Shown in pieces: positions 38,401-49,203 of a stretch of DNA of 64,000 nt (the stretch's first letter is position 1; the number at the start of each line of letters is the position of its first letter). The stretch comes from Owenia fusiformis (lineage: Eukaryota; Annelida; Polychaeta; Sabellida; Oweniidae), in assembly GCA_903813345.2 (NCBI GenBank), contig CAIIXF020000010.1:4639169-4703168 (forward strand). Direction: 5' to 3'. The position numbers and the translations under genes are program-made. The notes under the pieces were generated by a model. It did not search any database. It was given only the letters and a program-made list of their open reading frames with translations, and was not told where the DNA came from.

Positions 38401-39146
38401 CAGTGATTTCATTAACAGCGTCCTTCAATGGAGAGGACGTAAATCAAGATTGGGTGGATGTAAATTAAGAAATTAATTATGTTTTTGGGAAGCAATTTGA
38501 ATTTCGTAAATCACTTCGTGAATCCACTAAATAATTGAAGGAAATTCTATTTCTAAAAGAAATAACATTTTCTTTCGACGTTTCCTTCCCGGAAGTTGAT
38601 TTCTGATCGAAATAGTACGAGGCATGTGATAGGACAAATAGTTATCCAATACTCGATATCCGAGCAGTAATCAGTACGAGTCTTACGATTGGCCGCTAGC
38701 TGAAGACCCGATTTTAACCATTTTCTATTGGTCAAGTGCGATCACAAGATCATTATTTAAGAATGCGCATGTGCATGTGCAAGAAACTGAACCAAAAAAT
38801 TGAACCTTGTGCAGATTGCCCCGAAACTAAAGCAAAATCAGTAGCTAATTGCTTTGAAATACGCAAAGAAAAAGTGTTTCTAATGTTTGAATATAAGTTA
38901 TACCTCAAAAGTGATGGTATCTGTATCATTGAATGACATACTAGACTCGCCAGAACACTGATTTCAACTGATAAATAGCAAAAGCAATACAAAAATTCAT
39001 CAATTTTATTTCAGTTAGTGTAAAAGCGTTACTTTGAATTCCCGGGAACCTTTTTTCAAGGGACGCAGTTTTTTGAAGGAGATGCATTTTTTGAAAATCG
39101 TTACATCCCAGGGACGCAATCTTGGACAAACCTACTGAAAACACTG
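38401..39146. mobile_element. 746-bp CAGTG-ended element inserted in the satellite
   Basis: The ends cagtgatttcattaacagcgtcc and, inverted, cagtgttttcagtaggtttgtcc match at about 15 of 23 positions. Removing the element and one copy of AAAGG (38396-38400, repeated at 39147-39151) restores an uninterrupted satellite unit (...atttaaaggtttagtcacc), so the insertion and its 5-bp duplication are well defined. No transposase is seen. The 60-codon frames inside are unremarkable. Confidence 0.8.
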
Positions 39147-41035
39147 AAAGGTTTAGTCACCACCTATCATGGCATTTAAAGGTGTAGTCACCATGAATTG
39201 TGGCATTTAAAGGCATGGTCATCACCTATCATTTAAAGGTTTAAGTCACCACCTATCATGGCATTTAAAGGTGTAGTCACCATGAATTGTGGCATTTAAA
39301 GGCATGGTCATCACCTATCATTTAAAGGTTTAAGTCACCACCTATCATGGCATTTAAAGGTGTAGTCACCATGAATTGTGGCATTTAAAGGCATGGTCAT
39401 CACCTATCATTTAAAGGTTTAGTCACCACCTATCATGGCATTTAAAGGTGTAGTCACCATGAATTGTGGCATTTAAAGGCATGGTCATCACCTATCATTT
39501 AAAGGTTTAGTCACCATCTATCATGGCATTTAAAGGTGTAGTCACCATGAATTGTGGCATTTAAAGGCATGGTCATCACCTATCATTTAAAGGTTTAAGT
39601 CACCACCTATCATGGCATTTAAAGGTGTAGTCACCATGAATTGTGGCATTTAAAGGCATGGTCATCACCTATCATTTAAAGGTTTAGTCACCACCTATCA
39701 TGGCATTTAAAGGTGTAGTCACCATGAATTGTGGCATTTAAAGGCATGGTCATCACCTATCATTTAAAGGTTAAGTCTCCACCTATCATGGCATTTAAAG
39801 GTGTAGTCACCATGAATTGTGGCATTTAAAGGCATGGTCATCACCTATCATTTAAAGGTTTAAGTCACCACCTATCATGGCATTTAAAGGTGTAGTCACC
39901 ATGAATTGTGGCATTTAAAGGCATGGTCATCACCTATCATTTAAAGGTTTAAGTCACCACCTATCATGGCATTTAAAGGTGTAGTCACCATGAATTGTGG
40001 CATTTAAAGGCATGGTCATCACCTATCATTTAAAGGTTTAGTCACCACCTATCATGGCATTTAAAGGTATAGTCACCATGAATTGTGGCATTTAAAGGCA
40101 TGGTCATCACCTATCATTTAAAGGTTTAGTCACCACCTATCATGGCATTTAAAGGTGTAGTCACCATGAATTGTGGCATTTAAAGGCATGGTCATCACCT
40201 ATCATTTAAAGGTTTAAGTCACCACCTATCATGGCATTTAAAGGTGTAGTCACCATGAATTGTGGCATTTAAAGGCATGGTCATCACCTATCATTTAAAG
40301 GTTTAGTCACCACCTATCATGGCATTTAAAGGTGTAGTCACCATGAATTGTGGCATTTAAAGGCATGGTTATCACCTATCATTTAAAGGTTTAGTCACCA
40401 CCTATCATGGCATTTAAAGGTGTAGTCACCATGAATTGTGGCATTTAAAGGCATGGTCATCACCTATCATTTAAAGGTTTAGTCACCACCTATCATGGCA
40501 TTTAAAGGTGTAGTCACCATGAATTGTGGCATTTAAAGGCATGGTCATCACCTATCATTTAAAGGTTTAGTCACCACCTATCATGGCATTTAAAGGTGTA
40601 GTCACCATGAATTGTGGCATTTAAAGGCATGGTCATCACCTATCATTTAAAGGTTTAAGTCACCACCTATCATGGCATTTAAAGGTGTAGTCACCATGAA
40701 TTGTGGCATTTAAAGGCATGGTCATCACCTATCATTTAAAGGTTTAGTCACCACCTATCATGGCATTTAAAGGTGTAGTCACCATGAATTGTGGCATTTA
40801 AAGGCATGGTCATCACCTATCATTTAAAGGTTTAGTCACCACCTATCATGGCATTTAAAGGTGTAGTCACCATGAATTGTGGCATTTAAAGGCATGGTCA
40901 TCACCTATCATTTAAAGGTTTAAGTCACAACCTATCATGGCATTTAAAGGTGTAGTCACCATGAATTGTGGCATTTAAAGGCATGGTCATCACCTATCAT
41001 TTAAAGGTTCAAGTCACCACCTATCATGCAATGTT
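39147..41035. repeat. 88/89-bp higher-order satellite, about 21 copies
   Basis: Each unit has three diverged relatives of the 31-bp monomer: ggttta(a)gtcaccacctat..catttaaa, ggtgtagtcaccatgaattg..catttaaa and ggcatggtcatcacctat..catttaaa. Most units are identical apart from the tta/ttaa length switch, which makes 88 or 89. Rare variants (gtctcc, cacaac, ggtata, ggttatc) mark single copies. Near-identity shows recent amplification of the trimer. Confidence 0.95.
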
Positions 41036-43560
41036 CAATTTGTAATATTTTAAGGTGCAGTTTATTTTATCCCAAGGAAGGGGTAACAAATCATCATGTA
41101 ATTACTGAGCCCATAATTTCTTTTCTGTTCACAAAGTATATCTTTTCTAATTGATCATGTTTCAGATTACAATCAGTATAAAGATTCATGTGTATTTTTA
41201 TAGACCAAGTCAGACTAACCCCTAAATCCTTTTTAAACAATTCAATATAATATTCATACTCTAATAAGGTTGTATATAGGTCTTTGGAGACCTGACATTC
41301 TACTTCTAATTAGTTATCTTAGAATATAAATTAGAGCATAATGTGCTTTGTATTGCAAGAATGCTTATCAAGCTATTTTAATCAACGATGCAACAAATAC
41401 AAGAGGAATGGGAATTAATGAAAAGATGAGACTTCATTTTACAGAGACTAAAACTAGAATGACCTGAACAATGGTTAAATACACATATACATATAAGGCC
41501 ATAAGAAGTAGATTCTTTGTTTTACGTCCTGGCAAAATCCAAATCATGCAAGGGTACAAGGAAAACAAACACAAACTCAAGAAAAAACACAAACTTGTTT
41601 GCTGAGAAATGTATACATTTTATGGGCATTAAAAGGGATGACATACCAATTTGCAGTGATTACAAACACATATCTATACACTTTATACAATATTTAAACA
41701 TAGCTATTATTCAAGGGTAAAAAATAACAAAATACACAATGTATGCCAAAGTAATCAATAACACTCAGTAATTTTGACGCACATCAAATTATCTGCCATT
41801 TCGTCAGATTTTGTTTGAACGAAATGCGATGGTACTTTCAGACCCTTGTGATTGCTATTTGGATGTGTTTGTTTTTTCTGATTTACTCAAAATCGTGCAA
41901 GCAAGGGGATGCAAAACAAAGAATCTACTTCTCATGGCCTAATCAAGAATTTAGGCTTTCTTCAAGACTCTAGCCCCCCCCCACCCCTATTATCTACTTC
42001 ACTACAGAGAGGTTTATAGTGGGGTAGGGGGTCACAGAGGCTTGTAACTAGACTAGCATGATTACATATAAAATAAGTATTCACTGAGAGGGACAAGATA
42101 TGGGGAATATTTCAAGGATGATATGAGAAAGCAGTAACAGGGGGAGTACTGATATCCTCCCTTTTGGATATCCGTCTCTATCTCAGAAGTGTGCTTTATC
42201 TCTTGCTGTTATATCTGATAAACCAGATATTGCTCTGGTAATATAATTGTAGATAAACATGCTTATGACATTAAGTATTATAAATTAAGTGCTCCAGAGG
42301 AGCTCAGTGCATAGTCTAAATAATAATCAAGTAGAAAATCTATATGTCTGGCTTATGCTAGAATATCTTGACCTTACCCCTTTGACTGACATCACCTGAC
42401 CCTTATTCAACTTAACAATTCAGAATTTCAGAGTATTACTCCAAATCATAACATGAGATGAAGTACTCAGTTTGATGGACTAAGTTAATCATATGAACCG
42501 GGGGGGGGGATTTCCTAAAGATCACCTTTCATATTGGCATGTTCGATAACCAATTTTATAAGCAGGCCTCATTTGCCATTGAAATGGATCTCTCAATGTT
42601 TGCTTGTGTTTTATGAGTATTCTCTGAAAGTTTGGATTGAGTAACTTCTATACTATTACCGTAGTTTTGAAATGATGATGTTGGACTAATGTAAAACTGA
42701 AATAAATGCCATTTCAACGATTTCAAATTTTTCTTTGCGCATGCATGGCACTGAGAAAGCACGTGCTCATGATTGTTCATGTGATCACATCCTGCAATTT
42801 GATTGGAGATCGTATAATGGGGAGTCCCTGAATACAATTGAATTTGAAAGAATTATGGGAGCTACTCCCTTCTTCTGCATAATGAACAATACCTGAAAAT
42901 GAAGATACATTTGAAACATCATGAAGAATGTTTTTTTCAGGAAGCAAAAATTTTAGTAGCATACTTCTGTTAAGATTAAAAATCTATTTCAGTGTCACTA
43001 CATTATTTTTCATAAGCTTTTGCACTGCTTTATTGCAGCTAATCAAAGATTCTAGAATAACTAGTTGTAAGCAAGGATTGATATTTCAAAGCAATATTCT
43101 CAGTAAGGGCGAAGTACCAGTTTACAACTAATAATCCCCCTTGAGAATCTTAATCCCCAGGATTTTCACCCTTAGTGCAAAATTATTTTTCTTAAGGAAG
43201 GTGTTTATTGGCAAAAGTCGGCTCCATATTAAAGCATAAGGACAGTGATTTGATGAGTGATTAGCTTAAGAATATACATATGTAAAATGTGTGATATCAC
43301 ACTTTGGAAAATGAGTTTTGTAGTTTAAATATATAGATACATACATGTAGTTTTGATGGATTTAATGAATTATACCCAGTAATGGCATTTTTGATTCATC
43401 TTTGTTGCACTGGTGTACATAATTACCAACAAACAAAAAATTGAATTTTTTTTATTATTTTTCAGAAGAGCAATAATAAAAAACAAGTCTGTGATTTTTA
43501 TTTTCTTAGAATTAAACTTTTCGGATCAACATGTTTTCTAACTTTAAGTAAGAAACAAAG
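41036..43560. other. Non-coding stretch
   Basis: AT-rich, without a supported gene. It contains copy 3 of the C/G-run hairpin repeat (41948-42053) and a run of nine G at 42501. Confidence 0.5.
41948..42053. repeat. C/G-run hairpin repeat, copy 3
   Basis: ttcttcaagactctagcccc ... tagtggggtagggggtcacagaggctt; the same family as 21617 and 24311, at about 105 bp. Confidence 0.5.
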
Positions 43561-43568
43561 CCAGTGCC

Positions 43569-44654
43569 CAAGGAGGATTGGCTCCCAGGATCAAACCTTG
43601 ATATTTTCCAACAATGAAAATGTTGAAATGTCACTATTATGTCACCAGCATAAAGTGGTGACATATTGTTATGGTCTCCAGTTTTTTTTGACGACAGTTG
43701 GTGCTAGGTGATTGGGGATTGGCTTCTGTAACAAATTCTTACAACTTTCAATAATTTAACAAATACTGTTTAGACTGACTGTAATTTTTTTCAAAATCAT
43801 CTACAAGTTTTCAGAAATTCAAGTCTGACTTTATATTTAAGATTTGACCTTGAATGACCTTCTCAAGGTAAAAAAAAAGTCAAAAAGGTCTTTTTTCAAC
43901 TTGCTTCAAATTGACTAATTTTTTAACTCATCTACAAGTTATCAGAAGCTCAAATCTGACTTTAGATTTAATATTTGACCTTCAATGACCTTCTTAAGGT
44001 CAAAAAAGGTCAAAAAGGTATTTTTTCAACTTGCTTCAAATTGACCATTTTTTAAACTTATCTACAAGTTATCAGAAGTTCAAATCTGACTTTAGATTTA
44101 AGATTTGACCTTCACTGACCTTCTCAAGGTCAAAAAAGGTCAAAAAGGTATTTTTTCAACTTGTTTCAAATTGACCTTTTTTTCAAAACCATCCAAAAGT
44201 TCTCAAAAGTTTAAATCTGAGTATAGATTTGACATTCAATGATATTCTCAAGGTCAAGAAAGATTTGACCTTCAATGACCTTCTGAAGGTCAAAAAGGTC
44301 TTTTTTCATCTTGCTATAAATTGACCAATTCTTTTTTTAAAATCATCAACAAGTTCTCAGAAATTCTGACTTAAGATTGAACTCACAATATTGTGAGCAA
44401 CTAGGTGTTGACATTTTGTCATGTTAATGCATTGATTTCTGAAATTATAATTGGCTATAAATTCAAAATAAACTGTCCGAAAGATTTGAACCAATATCTC
44501 GATCATTTCTTGTGAGTTTTGGAATTTTCCGTTGGGAAATAAGACCAAAAATTACGATTGAAGTTAACAAAATGGCGGCTGTTTGAATTCAAATTTTTTT
44601 TCACGACATGCCCACATATGGGGAAGAATATCGATGTTGAGCCAATCTTTCTTG
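43569..44654. mobile_element. Second, reversed copy of the CAAGGAGGATTGG MITE, split by an insertion
   Basis: 43569-43628 matches the reverse complement of 30385-30442, and about 44434-44654 matches the reverse complement of 30134-30365. Together they rebuild one element. The left terminus is intact; the right has decayed to gccaatctttcttg. The flanks cagtgcc and cagtgac agree at six of seven bases. About 805 bases of other repeat lie in between. Confidence 0.72.
43629..44433. repeat. Inserted repeat containing a ~130-bp aaggtca minisatellite
   Basis: It begins with a small hairpin (gtcaccagcataaagtggtgac). From about 43790 it consists of roughly four units of about 130 bases, each with 'ttttttcaacttgcttcaaa', 'catctacaagttatcagaag', 'ttgaccttcaatgaccttct' and 'aaggtcaaaaa'. 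The same unit occurs once at 2460-2600. Confidence 0.7.
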
Positions 44655-44782
44655 CAGTGACAGCAAATATTTTTGTTTGATTACCAAACATAATGTCAAA
44701 TAATTTTATTATAAAAATATAAACTTTATCTTAGGCCTCTGGGTGTACAACCACCTTAATGCTTCTTTTTATATTTCCAGGA

Positions 44783-44857
44783 GAGTTAAGAGGGAAAGAT
44801 CAACAAACTGCAATGGATTCAATGGAAATACCCAAAGAAACTGGAGAAAAGTGTTAA
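44783..44857 (+). CDS. Possible small terminal exon
   Basis: A strong acceptor (tttttatatttccag) opens a frame of 24 codons ending in TAA, reading ELRGKDQQTAMDSMEIPKET then GEKC. The composition looks coding, but it is short, has no recognised family and no upstream exon was found. It may be an untranslated or chance segment. Confidence 0.22.
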   Translation, partial: ELRGKDQQTAMDSMEIPKETGEKC

Positions 44858-45183
44858 CTAATAGAAGCTGGAATTCAATTATACTTTACAACATTTTATG
44901 TCTCCTAGGATTTTAAGGAATGATAAAGTTTCAGATAACATGATTTAAAGTATTTACTGTACTATTCAAAGATCTATGCTGGATTTTCTAAAGAAACGGG
45001 GAAATTTGAAATTAATTTCCTCTACTATTAGGGCCTATAGTCTGCTACAGTATGCTAGAAAGACTGTTATGTATAGAGTACCCAATTTATTGCCTGACAT
45101 TATGATCACTGCACAGTTAAGTGGAGTAGAGACTTATTGAAGCTACTTTGGAAATATTAGTTGCGACTAGCGAAGCTCCAGAA

Positions 45184-45715
45184 ATGTCAAGCTCTGATTT
45201 TGAAGTAGAGTTCCAAAATGGAAAGGGCAGGCTTAGACGAGAAAATTCTGGAAATTTCGACCATCCACTTGATCCACTTGTTGGAGTATCTTCAGGGGAA
45301 GATGACGTGTTTTCGATGGAAACCAGGGTGACAGTTGACAAGAAACCACTAATGGCCCCACGTCTGAGAACTCGATCACGAATATCGGTTCAAAGAGCAA
45401 AACATAAGCTGAAAAGTTCAATATGGCCGATTATTTATGTTTTTGTATTTATCGGATATTTAATCGCGTTTGTGTGTCTTATTGTCTACTTAGTGAATGC
45501 TTTTACTGCTAATCTATCAAAAACTCAACATAGTGCCAATTTGGTAAACATACTGCTTAATGACACTGAATACAGTAATCTGATTGGTTGTTCAAATATC
45601 GAAGTGGAGGATGTTTGGATAGCACAGTTACCGAAATTGACGACTGAAGCTGCGATACGATTGGTTGATGTGAATCAAGATGGTGTCTTAGATGTTATCA
45701 CAGGATTTGGAACAG
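45184..45715 (+). CDS. FAM234/ITFG3-like membrane protein, exon 1
   Basis: The first in-frame ATG after the stop at 45127 opens 177 codons and ends at a phase-1 donor (ACAG|gtatga). The cytoplasmic N-terminus (residues 1-80) is acidic and then basic (RLRTRSRISVQRAKHKLK). It is followed by one membrane span (about 82-105, IIYVFVFIGYLIAFVCLIVY) and an extracellular region with NLS and NDT glycosylation sites. Near the exon end is an FG-GAP-type calcium loop, DVNQDGVLD. A type II membrane protein with integrin-alpha-like FG-GAP repeats is the architecture of FAM234A/ITFG3 and FAM234B. Exons 2 and 3 join in phase about 17 kb downstream. Molecular function in the family is poorly known. Confidence 0.85.
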
Positions 45716-46557
45716 GTATGAATCATTTTTATAAAATATTCTAGTTTAATCTGGATTTAAGGTTATCCATAGAGTTCAACATCATAGAGGTCACCTAAGG
45801 TCAAGGTAACAAAATATGGGTCAAAGCCATCTGAGAGGTCAAAGTGCAAGTTTTTTATTTCCAAGCACATTGAAGCTCTATATTAGTAATGGAGTCTTTA
45901 AATGTCATCCTGAAGCTTACTCTTTATGTTTAACTCAGAGATATTTGTGAGACGCTTTTACCATGTTTTCAAAAATGGCAGCCATGACTGTTAGATGGGA
46001 TTTGTTCAATTTGGCGTTGCTGTTATCTAGTTGTGATATAGAAACTCTTTCACCACATTTTTTCTGCTGATTTAGATGAGAAGTGTTTGATGGTTTGTGC
46101 TTATAGCATACTTGTACATTCGTTTATTAGAATCCCAATGGCCTTAATATTTGCATTGTGTCAGAAATTGCTGGTGTTTCACAGAAGCACTTGAAATCAC
46201 CATATTGTGCCATATTTGAAAGGTAGCCTTAGTAATGTAATTAAACATTTACCCTAGATTAAAATGACACCCACTCTGAGATTTCATTGAATTTCTGGAT
46301 TTTTTTTTCATGAACTTTCAGAAAGTCCATAATAATTATATCTGTTCATATAGTTCCTTGTAAAACTGCATCTCATAAATAGTCCAAAAGTAATGTTAAT
46401 CTCCTTCTCGTATGTGACATTTCATTTTTTACATGACATTAGTGTAAAACTAATGTTAATTTCTTTCCTTTTCATATATACCATTTTATAACAGTGAGGA
46501 TGTTGGTAATAGCAACTTCAGTTTCCCAAGCTAGTCAGAGAGCAATGATGTGATATA

Positions 46558-47518
46558 CAGGGTGGTCAAAAAAATGGCAACCCTAATTTTTCCTCATATC
46601 CTTGTCATTTTTAGGAATTTTGACCTGATATTTGGCACACATGTACATCATTCAATTTCATACTAGACTTTGACATTTCATGAACATTGGACCCATAGTC
46701 GCAATATTACAGCACTTTGAACAAGGTGCCCCAATTTTCCAATATCGTGCAAACCTGCACACATTTTCCAAACCTGTCAATGACATAACTGTATTCCTCA
46801 GCAAGTATGGCCTGAACGACACATGTGATCTTTAATTTGAGGTCAAATGTCTTTCTGGTGTTGTTACCCTATACTCTATCTTTGGGGTTTCCCCACTGGT
46901 AAAGATTAAATGGGCCCATATCTGGGCTATGGGGTGCCCATTCATTGTCTGTTGTACTGCTGTTAATGTGGTCATTCAAGTGGTCCCAAAGCCATTATTA
47001 TGCATCATTGGGTGTATGGGGTATGGTTCTGTCTTGTTGGAACCACTGTTGCTGCCTATCAACCCCCCTGGGTTCACCTAAAGACCCCAAGAACTCCATG
47101 GGAATCACAAAATAGAGTTTGATGTTGACAGTTATTGCATATCCGTTGGTATCATCAAAGGACCCTATCTTCTGAGAACACACTAAACTGTGCATCTGTC
47201 TGTGTGAAGGTGCCTCTCCACTACTTCATCAAGTGCTTGGTTCCCCAAGAATGCATAATTGTTAGAGTTTACCAGTGCATCAAGTTGGAAATGGAGTTCA
47301 TTTGAAAAACAGACCAACTCAAACAACCCGAAAGTGGCAATCTGGGGCATGTTGCTTAAAATGCAGTAATATTGTGACTATCAGTCCGATGGTCATGAAA
47401 TATGGTAGGTTGGTAGGAAATTGAATGATGTACAAATGTGTAAAATATCAGGGAGTTATTTCTTAGAATGACAAAGATATTAGGAAAAACTAGGGTTGCC
47501 ATTTTTTTGACCACCCTG
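46558..47518 (-). mobile_element. Mariner/Tc1-like transposon with decayed transposase
   Basis: Near-perfect terminal inverted repeats (cagggtggtcaaaaaaatgg...caacccta and its inverse) lie between TA duplications (46556-46557, 47519-47520). On the minus strand the interior still encodes a transposase fragment at 46998-47195 with the motif WFQQDRTIPHTPNDA. This corresponds to the second catalytic Asp block (WFQQDGA.xHTA) of mariner-like DDE transposases. The rest of the frame is broken by stops, so the copy is dead. The transposition enzyme acts by cut and paste at TA sites. Confidence 0.85.
46998..47195 (-). pseudogene. Mariner-like transposase remnant
   Basis: A 65-codon piece of a DDE transposase inside the element above. 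The segment GYAITVNIKLYFVIPMEFLG is followed by the conserved WFQQD, in which the D is catalytic. The first catalytic Asp region and the final Glu/Asp region are not in frame with it. The Gly after FQQD that is usual in the family is Arg here. Confidence 0.7.
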
Positions 47519-47694
47519 TATATACATGTTTATCCTATGCCAAGTGGAGTTTTAGGGAGATAAGTTGGTAAGATATATCCCGTATCCTGACTTTGAGGTT
47601 TCCATATCCTGAACCTCCATATCTCCCGCCATATCTCCCGCCCCAGGGCATATCTTCCCACTTCAAAAAAAAAAAATTGAAAAAATAAGAAGAA

Positions 47695-47795
47695 ATTGGC
47701 TCTCTAGCCAAATGGGTTACCAAAATGCTAAAGAGCCTTAAATTTTAAGGCTCTTTAGCATTTTGATAGCCAATTCTGCTAGAGAGCCTTAAAGG
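47695..47795. repeat. Palindrome
   Basis: caaaatgctaaagagcctta and its exact inverse meet at aattt (about 47720-47765). The pairing resumes further out with ggctctctag / ctagagagcc. It is next to a run of atatc(t)cccgcc words (47573-47660). Confidence 0.7.
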
Positions 47796-47799
47796 AATT

Positions 47800-48529
47800 C
47801 CAGGCGACAGAAATGACGAAATATTGCTTCTGCCGGACAAGATCAAACGACTTTGACATATTCTATACCTATTTTGTAATTGAACAATCAGCACAAATAT
47901 ACATACCATATTAGCAGATATCGGACAAATTCAAAAAGAAATATGTTTTGATCGATAAAATCACTGATTATTAAACCGGAAGTGTCTTCTCTGAGGTCGG
48001 CGAAGAAGATGAAGAAAATATAAAGATTTCAGGCAATTCAATTTTGCCGTCGATTTAATTGGTTCTAAATAATCTTCGAATGCTTACTTTGACTTCTATT
48101 AGTGCTGTGTTGACTTCCCCACTTCATAAAAAAACATTATCACTTTTTGCTCGACACATAAATTTACTTCCGGTCTACCGAGAGAAATAAAAGTTCTTAG
48201 AACCTTTTCAATCCTCAGTCTAAATTCGGCTTTTTAAAGGTTCAAACATCGACTTTGAACTGACCTTTATGTATATATCGAAAATATATGTCTCTGGTTC
48301 ACCAGAGAAGACCGACCAGACCTACCATTTTATCCACTATAAATCACAACGTCCGTTTAGTAAAGATTTTGACGTATAGACATTTATTGATGGATTGGAG
48401 GCTAGGATAAAAATGCTGTTAGGTTGCATAAGCCACTGTTTTCCTCGGCAGTTCACCTCTTGTACTGATTTTCTTTGTGCTCTCTCATGTGCTTAAATTC
48501 TCACTTGGAGAGGAAGACGTTTGCAAAAA
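47800..48529. other. Intronic non-coding stretch
   Basis: GC content rises slightly (47800-48350) but no frame or splice pair is convincing. Confidence 0.4.
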
Positions 48530-48945
48530 TATCTCGTCACGTGAAAAATTCTAAAAAACAGCATTGAAATCTAATAGGCAATAGATTTGGAAGTGTATTC
48601 TGTGATGTCCCTGGGCTGATGTCCCTGCATTCACGATAAACTGCGTCATGATGTGCTGTATCTAGAAGAAACAAGATCCTTTTCATAGATATATGCATAG
48701 GCCCTTCGGAGGAAGGTGTGGGTACTGTGGGAGTCACATTTATTGATGAAATGATGCAGAAATTTTTGCAAAAAGTTGTGAAAAAATATCTTGTCACATG
48801 AAAAATCTTATAAACAGCATTGAAATCGTACAGGCAATAGATTTTAAAGTGTATTCTGTGATGTCCCCAGGCTAATGTCCCAGCATTCAAGAAAAACTGC
48901 GTCAAGATGTGCTGTATCTAGAATAAACACGATCCTTTTTCATCC
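48530..48945. repeat. Direct duplication (~165-bp copies, ~248-bp period)
   Basis: 48530-48690 and 48778-48945 align closely (both contain 'agtgtattctgtgatgtccc' and 'gatgtgctgtatctagaa'). A 122-codon minus-strand frame across both is explained by the duplication and shows no domain. Confidence 0.75.
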
Positions 48946-49131
48946 TCAGGTCTTCATCATCCTTTTTGCCATCTTAAAATGAGATTCCCTGTATTCTCTA
49001 AGCTTGTGACTATAGCAAAGCCAATACAAGTGATTAATTTCATTAAACATTGATGATTGAGCGATGGAGCAAGCCCAAGAATTCTAGAAAAAATTGTGTA
49101 CATAATTGCCAGCTGTTATACATAATAAAAA

Positions 49132-49203
49132 AGTGCTCCATCGGGAAATCGAACCCACGCCGGAGAGGTGAAAGGCGAGCTCACTAACCACTATACCAGA
49201 GTG
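49132..49203 (-). pseudogene. tRNA-derived sequence (Glu-like, degenerate)
   Basis: On the minus strand: ggtatagtggttagtgagct (D-arm and A box), a ctTTCac anticodon-like loop, and gggttcgatttccc (T-arm and B box), followed immediately by a TTTTTT terminator. The order and spacing fit a tRNA of the Glu/Asp type with a UUC anticodon. The acceptor, anticodon and T stems do not pair properly, so it is probably a pseudo-tRNA or the head of a SINE. Confidence 0.5.

Noticed and set aside
38260-41035. Satellite as a regulatory array of tttaaa boxes
   Set aside because: The repeated TTTAAA is a feature of the monomer; nothing ties it to a promoter.
45148-45183. Start of the FAM234-like frame at 45148
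   Set aside because: Position 45148 is TTG, not ATG; the first ATG in frame after the stop at 45127 is 45184.
48537-48905. 122-codon minus-strand frame
   Set aside because: Spans a direct duplication; the two halves repeat each other and show no domain.
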